64,000 nt of DNA from Treponema parvum (lineage in GTDB: Bacteria; Spirochaetota; Spirochaetia; Treponematales; Treponemataceae): NCBI RefSeq assembly GCF_017893945.1, contig NZ_CP054257.1, positions 1,984,001 through 2,048,000 on the forward strand, read 5' to 3'. Below, piece after piece: positions 29,601-37,600 of the stretch (its first letter is position 1; every line of letters starts with the position of its first letter). A program made the position numbers and the translations under genes. Below the pieces are notes generated by a model. That model was not told the origin of the DNA, made no database searches, and worked only from the letters and a program-made list of their open reading frames with translations.

Positions 29601-30132
29601 GCCCGCAAGCGCGGAAATTCAGGCGGCGGTAATAACGTTCATAAACGTGCGCCACACGGGCAAGATAGATTCTCTTTATAAGGAAGTCGTAAATCAGCTT
29701 CTCTCGTCCTTACAAACTCAAGCGGTTTCGGTAAAAAACAGGTGGATATTGCAGTCGCTCTCAAAAACGCAGACAAACCGCGGCACAGCTCTTTTAATCC
29801 GAAGCGGCCTTGAACAAGGCCCCATAAAAGCCGCGGACAAAGACAAACATTCCGCAGAGCAGGAAGACGGACACATGGCCGAAACGCTGCCGGAACAAAG
29901 CGAACGAACGTCGCAAGAGGCGGCGGAACAAAAAGACGGGCAAAAGCAATCTCCATCGTCGCCAAAAACCGAAGACGCTTTCAACGACGCCGGCCTCGAC
30001 AGCGCATGGCGCTATATAACCGAATACGAATTTATTTCAAAGCTGACCGCAGAAGATATGTTCGAAACGGCTAAAAAATACATTCTTGAAGAAGCTCCCC
30101 TCAGGCTGTATTCAAAAGATTCCAAGCGCTAA
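26605..30132 (+). CDS. M16 (insulinase/pitrilysin)-like protein lacking the zinc motif
   Basis: An 1175-residue exported protein. A basic N-terminus and hydrophobic stretch (residues 14-31) form the signal. A Thr/Asn/Ala low-complexity linker follows (residues 32-72), then two M16-like halves (about 85-570 and 600-820, continuing after 920). Where active M16 enzymes carry HxxEH after the first strand, this protein has TAGFFPLYTQL; the second half (SAKINNGLTEIM) lacks it too. It is therefore probably non-catalytic, perhaps a chaperone or partner. Residues about 830-915 are an Ala/Lys/Thr-rich insertion with an internal duplication, and a charged Gln/Glu/Lys stretch lies at about 1075-1125. Confidence 0.75.
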   Translation: MKVFFEKPLKKQLKTLFKIAAAAFIFLFNNTNTGANANTVASAGTDVNAGTSANADTGVSADGNADTDDYAVFPSEEQNFIFSQKLPDGFREYTLENELKVFVLEDFSSAPVRLELAVRAGFSSQTPKTAGFFPLYTQLFSNAGKAAAGFLFDGSNRFDGKENPEKFTERTWYLNGVNKECNADFARYIIVAAPAQTEEILKQLSYSFFSPVFSDADLMKEFSALKTQVMQNAFGTAGFINSSIDSRVFASEPWKQDSGIYPALFVNTPLEEARTILTSIGRNYYTPKNSALFISGAIKAENALELAKKYFQKPAALSAGNLSDGEVHIAPSGQKKFVMHDALFTPEMSQIVIQYTGLSMHQADIAAAALNEYDSSLKKALTDIKELAIRGQDYVNAASAHKNGSSRLIFQSLLEKSKSNPAAQAETFLKTVENAFPLYASENDIRAAKEKLISQYKTRFKNSSVFMDMLSQFWAISAVTQIHTESVSQELIRQPDIIMRTQGDKIFTAYQAESPFVFVLVNSSVYKKNEKAFKKAGYEEITSKNGSWFLQKLYETLKKQLEAGDGYESESNPYAENIPPENIQIIAAEAFAAENKKQFSYFKLSNEIPVIIKRNENAATAVISLAVSGGRLSSAKINNGLTEIMTNALARNIQKDILQASLEKRIQGEPEVLAETGLAGGIITVECLESDVLPCISCISHAIIHGNIKPAEADGLIYDRRSQHRIQRASGQYQLFSTAISLLYENTDYPLVYTQKAEILENTQYMEILASYPSLLDASKYSLVLTGNIPKNGLEQILEEGLGVLVKQTQNVYRLYKEFPAPDFSPFITAETAGAAPAAEKTNGTAAAADNAPAGKNGATAKSAEKPAANAAPTAEKTNGTAAAADNAPAGKKSAAPTAAGRADTATSSGRTKPASGRKIVALEHLFFTDQSAEPAGPRPEILIPTAEFLDPVQFWLPSPAQSSPELITFNSLLFELEDRLSQALELQAENEGAFVKITPASAEIQAAVITFINVRHTGKIDSLYKEVVNQLLSSLQTQAVSVKNRWILQSLSKTQTNRGTALLIRSGLEQGPIKAADKDKHSAEQEDGHMAETLPEQSERTSQEAAEQKDGQKQSPSSPKTEDAFNDAGLDSAWRYITEYEFISKLTAEDMFETAKKYILEEAPLRLYSKDSKR
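29118..29282 (+). repeat. 57-bp in-frame direct repeat inside the M16-like gene
   Basis: The stretch at 29118-29174 recurs at 29226-29282, 108 bp (36 codons) apart, with about two base differences. Both copies encode AEKTNGTAAAADNAPAGK. Being in-frame, copy-number change would lengthen or shorten the linker without breaking the gene. Confidence 0.85.
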
Positions 30133-30293
30133 AAACGGCCGGACGCCGCAGTTGTCTCATAGCCAAATAAAAAATAAGGGCGTTCCGTCGGAAAATCCGA
30201 CGTCCCGTGCTCCGTGATTCCGCGCCCAAAGCGCTCCATCCCGCCGCTAAGCGCCGGGACGCTCCGCGTCACTCCGCCCGGTAACGCAAAATA

Positions 30294-30941
30294 TCACGGT
30301 TCAGAATCCCGGCCGCGGTCGGCACAATCTATAATGCCCGACTCGCTTATGATATGAGAGACGTTCGCGTCAAAATTATCGTGCGGAACTTCCGGAATTA
30401 TTTGAACGTCAAAGCAAAATCCGCACCGCACCGGCGGCAAAAAACGCGAAAAAAATCCGTCGTAAAATCCCTTTCCTCTTCCGATTCTGTGCCCGTCTTT
30501 TGAAAACGCAAGACCAGGAACGAGCATGGTCGTCTTTTTACCTGCCGCATCAGAAACTTCAAACCGCTTTAAAAGTTCCGTCGGCTCAAGAATACCGAAT
30601 ATTCCCGGGCTGAGCTGGTATTCAAAAGGCTTATCCCTTTCCAAATAAAAAAAATCCATCCTAGTATCGGAGATAACGCGGGGAACGGCAACTTTCTTCT
30701 TATCCGAAAGCGCCTCATGCAGGATCCGTAACGTATTTATTTCCTCTTTTGACGAAACAAAGGCCATAAGTATGTCGGCTTCTTTGTAGAATTTCCAATT
30801 CAAAAAAAATTCGGCAGCTCTTTTTGCGGCTTCACGAACTTTAGAGTCGTCGTTAAGGAGATCTTTCAGAGTTTTTTGCATCTGACCGCGCAGTAATTTT
30901 TTTTGCACGTCGATATCGTGCGTTAAAATCGATTTACACAT
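30294..30941 (-). CDS. 5-formyltetrahydrofolate cyclo-ligase
   Basis: ATP-dependent conversion of 5-formyl-THF to 5,10-methenyl-THF in one-carbon metabolism. The 215-residue product has the family N-terminal basic helix (KKLLRGQMQKTL), the PRV strand (VAVPRVISDTRMDFFYL), a PGLAFSKDGHRIGRGKGFYDGFF nucleotide-binding loop near residues 140-160, and the C-terminal EVPHDNFDANVSHIISESGI segment. It begins 11 bp after the orphan BrnA-like frame, so it probably shares that frame's promoter. Confidence 0.93.
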   Translation of the reverse strand: MCKSILTHDIDVQKKLLRGQMQKTLKDLLNDDSKVREAAKRAAEFFLNWKFYKEADILMAFVSSKEEINTLRILHEALSDKKKVAVPRVISDTRMDFFYLERDKPFEYQLSPGIFGILEPTELLKRFEVSDAAGKKTTMLVPGLAFSKDGHRIGRGKGFYDGFFSRFLPPVRCGFCFDVQIIPEVPHDNFDANVSHIISESGIIDCADRGRDSEP

Positions 30942-30952
30942 TTGAGAAAGAG

Positions 30953-31150
30953 TTAATAATCACCTGTCGTAACAGCTTTTCTTAAAATACTGTTTATTAT
31001 AGTCTGATAACCTTTGCTTAATGACTTAAGGGCGGCAAGTATATCCGCATCTATTTTTATAGAAATTGTTTTTTTAACGGGACTTACGTTCCGATGCGCT
31101 TCATGAGCCGGTCTCAGCCTTGCAATTCCTTCCTTTATCAGCAACAACAA
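30953..31150 (-). pseudogene. Orphan BrnA-like antitoxin fragment
   Basis: Up to 65 codons whose C-terminal part reads as the BrnA/DUF4415 ribbon-helix-helix: KKTISIKIDADILAALKSLS, KGYQTIINSILRKAVTTG. The usual N-terminal BrnA residues and any ATG are missing; the frame opens with TTG codons inside or next to a promoter. No BrnT toxin is present. It may be a relic that now acts only as the leader of the folate gene, or a small repressor expressed from an unusual start. Confidence 0.55.
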
Positions 31151-31177
31151 TATATATTCGCAAAGCTATATTGTCAA
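31149..31177 (-). promoter_or_regulatory. Consensus promoter upstream of brnA-like/folate genes
   Basis: Minus strand TTGACA (31172-31177), a 17-bp spacer and TATATT (31149-31154). Perfect -35 and near-perfect -10, just before the BrnA-like frame and about 210 bp before the cyclo-ligase start. Confidence 0.65.
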
Positions 31178-31183
31178 ATATGG

Positions 31184-31423
31184 TCAAAGCCGCTGGGGCA
31201 AATGACTTAGGAAAATAATTTGCTCTTTTTTTATGCCTTCCGACGGAAGTTCATCGCGGAACATTTCCGGAATCATGGATTTTCCGCAACGGCAGCCCCC
31301 CGTTACAATTTTTATCAGTTTTTTGTGACGCAGATTCCTTAAACGCTCCAAAAATTCGCCTGTTTTTTGCAAAAAATATTTTGCAGTGTCATTCTTTGAC
31401 ACTATAGACGATTTATAATGCAA
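31184..31423 (-). pseudogene. Fragment of an AAA/DUF4143-type ATPase
   Basis: 79 codons: LERLRNLRHKKLIKIVTGGC, RCGKSMIPEMFRDEL, GIKKEQIIFL. This is the N-terminal P-loop segment of the ATPases usually written VITGVRRCGKS, which run to about 400 residues. The first P-loop residues are changed (GGCRCGKS) and the frame stops where the Walker B part should follow. It is a clear remnant. Confidence 0.65.
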
Positions 31424-31535
31424 TCGTCAGTGTGGGAAAGAAGATTCTGAATGGGTAACGACAGATTTGTCGAACTCAAAAAGAAACTCTTAAGGTTTCA
31501 ATAAGAATTAAAACTTTTTATCGTAGGAGTTGTTT

Positions 31536-32393
31536 ATGGCGAGACAGAACAGAGACACAGACGCTTCGATCAAACGTGAAATCATGGGGAGTGCATTTTG
31601 GGCGCACTACCATTGCTTAGACACGGTTAGAAGAGGCGGGTGCAAGAAGGAATGTGACAGGTGCTTATTGAACGTCAGCAATTTCAAGCTGAAACCGGAA
31701 GAAGAAGCGAGCGTAATTTTCGACGCACGGAACAAATACCGGGTAGACAGAGAAAGAAAGCAATATGCCGACATCGAGTCCACTGCACATCTTATCGTAA
31801 GTATCCTTTTTATAAGCCTTACTCTTTTCATAGGTGCGAAGATCGTAGCCTTTCTTAAAGCTGTCGGTCGAGCGATCATGTGGAATGAAACCGTGCTGGA
31901 TGAGCAGTTTGAGCCGGTGACAGAAGCAGATGACGAAGTTCCGACATGGGAAATAGGTATATATAAAGACATGGAGCAGAAAAACGGAAAGATGTTTTTC
32001 TTTTTCTTGCAAGACGATTTGGACACTGTACGTGAGTGCGTTACAGACAGGATCAAAGACGGAAAGATTAACTGCATGGACTATGCGATTGCTTTTTATA
32101 TTCTGGCAAACAATTCACGAGCGCCTATGGGCAGTGCTAGGATCATTGCCAACGATAAAATCAATCATGTATTCATAGGCGTAATAATAGACAATGAATG
32201 GGTGTTCATAGAACCGCAGGCAAAGAGCGCCGACTGGTGCCGCATGGAGCAGGTGTGGAAGGACAGGACGGATTTGGTTTATGATCCCAGATACAACTAT
32301 GACGTTACCGAGTATATGTGGCATAAGTACAAGTTTGACAGGTGGGATAATACGCTTTTGGTTCGCCCGCCGATATACAACGGGAAAGAATAA
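31536..32393 (+). CDS. Membrane protein with transglutaminase-like cysteine-protease fold
   Basis: A 285-residue protein of unknown function, first gene of a three-gene cassette. Residues 24-43 hold a possible zinc knuckle (His24, His26, Cys27, Cys36, Cys40, Cys43). One transmembrane helix spans about 85-106 (LIVSILFISLTLFIGAKIVA). The C-terminal domain shows a Cys-His-Glu order typical of transglutaminase-like enzymes: NCMDYAIAF (Cys180), INHVFIGV (His211), VFIEPQ (Glu226). ATG 31536 with TAGGAG 6 nt upstream is preferred over TTG 31530. A cross-linking, deamidating or proteolytic role is inference. Confidence 0.65.
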   Translation: MARQNRDTDASIKREIMGSAFWAHYHCLDTVRRGGCKKECDRCLLNVSNFKLKPEEEASVIFDARNKYRVDRERKQYADIESTAHLIVSILFISLTLFIGAKIVAFLKAVGRAIMWNETVLDEQFEPVTEADDEVPTWEIGIYKDMEQKNGKMFFFFLQDDLDTVRECVTDRIKDGKINCMDYAIAFYILANNSRAPMGSARIIANDKINHVFIGVIIDNEWVFIEPQAKSADWCRMEQVWKDRTDLVYDPRYNYDVTEYMWHKYKFDRWDNTLLVRPPIYNGKE

Positions 32394-32426
32394 ACATGGA
32401 ACATCAAAACTGACAGGAGGGAAACT

Positions 32427-32621
32427 ATGTTTTACGACGTTATCGACAAGAAACTAAACGAGAAATGCCACGTGAAGTTTTACAACATGGCGCCATTAAT
32501 TATGGAAGAAATTATGACGCCGATGGAAAAAAAGTTATCTCGTCCTTATGGGGACACTCTCTTTGCCCGCATGGTTAAGTATATGGCAGCAGATAAGGCT
32601 GCAAAAGACCTGTTTAATTAG
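32427..32621 (+). CDS. 64-residue protein of unknown function
   Basis: A small, amphipathic, Met- and Lys-rich protein (MFYDVIDKKLNEKCHVKFYN start, AADKAAKDLF end). An AGGAGGG 6 nt before ATG 32427 and its position between two same-strand genes make it likely real. No domain recognised. It could be a regulator, substrate or inhibitor for its neighbours. Confidence 0.6.
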   Translation: MFYDVIDKKLNEKCHVKFYNMAPLIMEEIMTPMEKKLSRPYGDTLFARMVKYMAADKAAKDLFN

Positions 32622-32650
32622 GGGATCCGGTATGCGGAAAGGAGGCATCC

Positions 32651-33601
32651 ATGAACTCAAATTTGCATGACATCGTTTTTTCGACGTTCTACGGCAGCAT
32701 TGCAGGCGATGCGATCGGCGTTCCATACGAATTCGGCTGGAGAGGAAAGTTTAAAGCCGAAACAATGACCGGCTACGGCGCACACAATCAGCCTGCAGGT
32801 TCATGGTCGGACGATACTTCGTTGACGCTCTGCCTTATTAAAAATATCACCGAATACGGCGACAGTTACGACTTGATGGATAAATTTTCGGATTGGTTTG
32901 AAAAAGGCAAATACACGCCGCACGGTAAAGCGTTCGACATCGGCAGGACGACGCAACTTGCCGTTCTCAAGTATAATATGGGTGTGCCTCCCGAAATGTG
33001 CGGCGGTACGGATGAAAATTCAAATGGGAACGGTTCTTTAATGCGCATCGCCCCGATTGCATTTACGCTCCGTGCCGTCGAAGATTTCGGTAAACGCGTA
33101 CAAAGGGTAAAAGCATGTTCGCGTCTAACACACGGCCATCCGCGCACCGTATTAGCATGCGTCATCTATATCGAAACGATGATCCGCCTTTTTGATACCG
33201 ACGATTTGGAAGTCGCTCTGCAGAAAACATCGCAGACCTGCCTTGACAACCTTAAAGGCACCGAATATGAAAACGAATTTCAACATTACAAGCGGATATT
33301 CGACGGAAGCATAAAAGACGCGCCGGTCGACAGCATCGAGTCGAACGGCTATGTCGTGCATACGCTCGAAGCGGCGCTGTGGTCATGCTTTCAAAACGCG
33401 GGCGTAAAAGACGCAATCCTTACCGCCGTCAATCTCGGCAGGGACGCGGATACGGTAGGAAGCATCGCCGGTTCCATAGCCGGCATGCGCTGTAAAGATC
33501 CGGCTGCGCTTCCCGCCGAATGGCTTTCCGTAATCGCACGAAAAAAAGCTATCGATAAATTGCTGGACGACTTTTGCGAATGTTTGGAAATGAATTATTG
33601 A
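32651..33601 (+). CDS. ADP-ribosylglycohydrolase (DraG/ARH family)
   Basis: Removes ADP-ribose from modified proteins, nucleic acids or small molecules. The 316-residue product has all family metal sites: GDAIGVPYEF (residue 18 region), WSDDTSLTLC (about 51-60), GNGSLMRIAP (about 123-132) and NLGRDADTVGSIAGSIAG (about 260-277), with the acidic Mg ligands intact. GGAGG lies upstream of ATG 32651, 29 bp after the 64-residue gene. It is a likely active enzyme; the matching ADP-ribosyltransferase is not in this window. Confidence 0.9.
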   Translation: MNSNLHDIVFSTFYGSIAGDAIGVPYEFGWRGKFKAETMTGYGAHNQPAGSWSDDTSLTLCLIKNITEYGDSYDLMDKFSDWFEKGKYTPHGKAFDIGRTTQLAVLKYNMGVPPEMCGGTDENSNGNGSLMRIAPIAFTLRAVEDFGKRVQRVKACSRLTHGHPRTVLACVIYIETMIRLFDTDDLEVALQKTSQTCLDNLKGTEYENEFQHYKRIFDGSIKDAPVDSIESNGYVVHTLEAALWSCFQNAGVKDAILTAVNLGRDADTVGSIAGSIAGMRCKDPAALPAEWLSVIARKKAIDKLLDDFCECLEMNY

Positions 33602-33663
33602 TGGATGCGACAGGCATGCACCCGCTCGGAACAAGATGATTGACACGGGTGCTCGATGTCTTT

Positions 33664-34062
33664 TTAGTTACAAATTTCTATGGACAATTTTTCACAAATT
33701 CTTGCTAAAGCACCATCGTTTGTGATGAGCGTTGCATCATTTCTTCTTGCTAAGATAGCATAATACATATCATAAATCGAATGATTGTTTTTAATTCCTT
33801 CCGCTAAAGATTCTTTCCATAGTTCTTTAGCATCAAGAAAATCATCAATCATATCAATTCCATCTTGAACGTATTGAATACAGTCCTTATGGGTTATTAA
33901 TCCGGCCGTATAATATTTCCATAAAGCATTTGTAATTTCAGCTATAAATAAATCAGGTGCAATGATCCAACTACCCTGATTATATACGCTCTTAAACCTA
34001 TCTGCTTTTTCTCTTTGAAATAGAATTTCTATTGCGGCACTTACGTCTAAAACTATAATCAT
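33664..34062 (-). CDS. vapC: PIN-domain toxin VapC
   Basis: Type II toxin, an Mg-dependent RNase. The 132-residue product keeps the four acidic PIN residues: Asp6 (IIVLDVSAAIE), Glu42 (FIAEITNAL), Asp98 (YDMYYAILA) and Asp116 (LITNDGAL). Its ATG overlaps the vapB stop by 4 bases, the usual coupled arrangement. Length is normal, so the module looks intact, unlike the other toxin genes in the window. Confidence 0.88.
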   Translation of the reverse strand: MIIVLDVSAAIEILFQREKADRFKSVYNQGSWIIAPDLFIAEITNALWKYYTAGLITHKDCIQYVQDGIDMIDDFLDAKELWKESLAEGIKNNHSIYDMYYAILARRNDATLITNDGALARICEKLSIEICN

Positions 34063-34304
34063 TTGTCACGATCCTCTCTTATGAGAGAAACAGGATCAAT
34101 TTTTTTAATTTCGGATGGAATTTGTCTTTTTTCAAGTTTCTCTATTAATCGTTTACGTCTTTCCACATTTGATTCGTGTTGATTTAAACCCTTTTCTAAT
34201 AAAACCACTACTTGTTGAGCTATAGTTCTGTTTTCGCTTTTTGCAACATACGAAATTTTCTTATAAATTTCCTCAGAGCATTCTCTTACTTGTAATAAAG
34301 GCAT
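34059..34304 (-). CDS. vapB: VapB-type antitoxin
   Basis: An 81-residue partner of VapC. The N-terminal MPLLQVRECSEEIYKKISYVAKSENRTIAQQ is a ribbon-helix-helix-like DNA-binding segment; the Lys/Glu-rich C-terminus should wrap the toxin. ATG 34304 is chosen because AGGAGG stands 7 nt upstream; an upstream ATG at 34352 lacks support. It is expected to autoregulate the pair. Confidence 0.82.
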   Translation of the reverse strand: MPLLQVRECSEEIYKKISYVAKSENRTIAQQVVVLLEKGLNQHESNVERRKRLIEKLEKRQIPSEIKKIDPVSLIREDRDK

Positions 34305-34554
34305 ATAACTACCTCCTGCATACAATCTACAGCTATTTGTATGTTGTATCAAGTAGTTTTGTGCCTTTGTATTTTTTTGCTCCTCTCGTCAATTCTTTTA
34401 ATCCTGTAATTCCCTGACTACATCTTCTTCTAGAAGCATACTAATCAACATTACATTCCAGCCTTCTTTTCGTCGTACCACAAAAAACACCCCACTCAAC
34501 CTATTGACAAAGGATTTGTATTCTTGTATATTTTTTATCACATTCTAAAAATAT

Positions 34555-34627
34555 GCTTGCTTAGCTCAGCTGGTAGAGCAATGGACTGTTAATCCATGTG
34601 TCGCAGGTTCAAAACCTGCAGCAGGCG
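34555..34627 (+). tRNA. tRNA-Asn (GTT)
   Basis: A full cloverleaf of 73 nt: acceptor GCTTGCT/AGCAGGC (34555-34561, 34620-34626), D stem GCTC/GAGC, anticodon stem ATGGA/TCCAT with loop CTGTTAA (anticodon GTT), T stem GCAGG/CCTGC with TTCAAAA loop, discriminator G at 34627. CCA is not encoded. A terminator follows directly. Confidence 0.95.
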
Positions 34628-34630
34628 TAA

Positions 34631-34664
34631 AAAAAAGCGCTTCGGCAAACCGAAGCGCTTTTTT
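34631..34664. terminator. Bidirectional terminator between tRNA-Asn and the OmpA gene
   Basis: A perfect 15-bp stem, AAAAAAGCGCTTCGG (34631-34645) and its complement (34650-34664), around a CAAA loop. The A-run and T-run make it work for both the tRNA and the convergent OmpA-family gene. Confidence 0.92.
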
Positions 34665-34672
34665 ATTTTAAG

Positions 34673-37600
34673 CTACTTATTAAGTATGAATTCCACGCGC
34701 CTGTTTTTCCAGTTGTTGTTTTTATCCTGCCAATCGGCTACGAGCTGCGTTCCTCCCTTTCCCTCCGTGGTAAGACGGTCTGCCCTTATTCCGAACTTTA
34801 CAAGGTAATTTTTTACATATTCGGCGCGCGCCTGTGACAGCGGAATAAGTGCAGGGCCCCAAAGACCGGGATTGTCCTGCGTTTCTTCTTCTTCATACGC
34901 CGTAATCTTGTTTGCATGCCCCACTATCGTAACCTTATAATCGCTGAATTTTGAAAGTATGGCTTCTACACGCTTTAAAACCCGCTCGTTGCTGGCAGCT
35001 TTTTCAGGATCCAAACCGCCCTTTCCCACTTCGGCCGTCGTTTTAAAGTCCGCGTGATCGCTCCTGAATATAATGGAGGGAACCGCCATCTTAAGGACGT
35101 TGCCGTCGCGAATAACCAGAACGTCGACCCCTATAACGCCTTTTACGGTGCTACTCATACCCAAATCGTCGGAAGCTGTAAAGACGAAGGGATAGTCCAT
35201 AGCGGACTGCACTCGTTCGGCAAGACCCTTGGAGTCTTTAGATACGTTGCTCAAACCGTCCCAGACAATTCTTTCGGTTATAGCCGAAGTTCCGCCGGTA
35301 GTCCAAAATTTCTGCCCGCTCTGCGGGTCATTGATCGAAAAGCTCCAGGATTTAAGATTGCTTTTGGTCTTTCCGGAGAGTTTTATAAACAGATCGTCGT
35401 TCGAACCGTCGTTGTCGGGACTAAAGAATTCGGGAGCGACCGAAGCCGTAAGCTCAGGCGGCGTTACCGTGCAAACAAAGGCCGCAGCTTTGGCGTGAAC
35501 TTCATTTCCTTTGGCGTATATTATCTCAAGGCTTCCCGTCATCACTCCTTCGGCGGGTTTACCTTCGCCTGTCAAACCGTCCCAAACTATTTCTGCAGGA
35601 AGGTTTGCGCCGTTCCCGCCTGTCCAGCTTCTCACAGTCTTTCCGGCTTCATCGTTAACGTCAAATTTCCATGAAGAAATTCCTTCGGCAAGCGACGTTC
35701 TTACGGTAAACGTCTGAGTATCCTTTACGCCGTCTCCGTTCGGAGAAATTCCTTCAAGCGAAGTGGTAACGTAAGCTTGAGCCGGCCGCACGTCGGGTAT
35801 TATCTTACTGATTTCGGAGCGGAAAGAGTTTCCTGCAAGGTCTTCCGATCTTATGACCATAGAATAGTTTCCGTACGGAACCGTGTTACCCGATTCATCC
35901 GTGCCGTCCCATGTAAAGCCTTCCCGCCCGGACTCTTCGATCTTTCCTTTCCACGAATAAGAGCGCACCGGCTTTTTATTAGCGTCTAGCACTTGAGCCG
36001 TCCAAAGATCTTCCTCCGTACAATCTTTTACCGAAACCGGTAAAACGTCTTTTTTCCCGTCCCCGTCGGGTGAAAACAGCGTCCACGGAACTTCGGCCAA
36101 GAGCGACGGATACTTGGTGTCAAGAACGAACGGCTGGGTTACGGATTTAGCTGCGGAGCCGCTTTCCGATCTTACCGAAAGCTCTGCAAGATACCTTCCG
36201 TCGGCGCATATTATACCATCGTCGCCCTTACCGTCCCACGTAAACGACTGGGGGAGCGTCCTTGAACCGCTTACCGTCCTTACGGTTTTTCCCGAATTAT
36301 CTTTTATAAGAAGATCATAGGCCGCCACGGCGCTTTTTATCTTGGACATGACGGAAAAACCGATCGTATCTTTTACGCGGTCGTTGTTGGGGGAAAATGC
36401 GGAATTTTGCGCCGTAAGTATTACTTCCGTTTTGCTGGTGTCAAGAGTAAAAGCCGAAGGCGTTTCATAAACGGCGGAATTGCCGGCCAAGTCGGACGCG
36501 CTCAAAACAAATTTATAATCGCCGTCGGGGGCAAGTTTGCCGTTAGAATCGATTCCGTCCCATTGAAGCGATGAAGGAGGGAATTCTCCCAAATCGTATT
36601 CTTTGACTACGCGCAGAGGATCGGAAGCCGAAACTATCTTTCCCTTCCAGTTTTTAACAGGTGCCCCGGTTTTAGGCGTTATCATTTGGCTTACGGTTAT
36701 CGTCTCTTTTACGCCGTCTCCGTCGGGTGAAAAGATTTTGTCACCGGCGCGCACGACGGCCTGCGGCTTTGAAGTGTCCAAAACAAAAACAGGCGATTTT
36801 ATGGGAGAAGGTTCATAGCCGTTCAGATATTTTGCAGTAAGTCTCGCCTGATATGAGCCGTTTGAAAGCCTTTGTCCCACGTTATCTTTACCGTCAAAGG
36901 AAAGAACCGTAGGCGGCGCTTCGACTTCCATAGGGGTAACGGGAGCAAATTCCGCCACAGTGTTCCCTTTTTCATCGATTATGGAAATGTTCCACGCCGT
37001 AAGTTTATTGCCGGACGACTTTGCCGGAACCGGAACCGTTATGCCTAAAGTGATATCCTTCATCGGACTGTCGGTTCCCGGAGAAAAATACTTTCCTCCC
37101 AGAATAGTAATGTTTGTTACGGGTTTTTCAGCCGAGTAAATTATATTCTGTATTGAAACGGGAGCTGAAATATTACCCGCCCTGTCTTTTGCCGTTATCG
37201 AATACGAATACACTCCGTCCGCTACAAAAGAGTCTCCGTCGTTCTTGCCGTCCCAGCTGAAATTGAGCGGCTCGGATTCGACCCAACGATAAGTTTTAAC
37301 CTCGTCGCCCGAAGCGTTTTTGAATTTGGCCGTCCATTCGTCTTCCTTTGTTCCGGACTGCTTGATCAAAAGCTTTGCTTTAGAGCCTTCGCCGAAGATC
37401 TTATCGTTATCCTTCATTTCGCCCAAAACCACGTTCGGCGGAGTATTGTCTACGACTACGTGATTAGGCGAAGTTTTTCTTATATCCGGAGAATAGCCTA
37501 CGTTGCCGTTGTCGTCCGTGGCGGTAAAATAGTAGTAATAATCTCCGTCGGGAGCCGTTTCTCCGTTATCCAAAGCGCCGTTCCACGTAACGGTTTCGGG

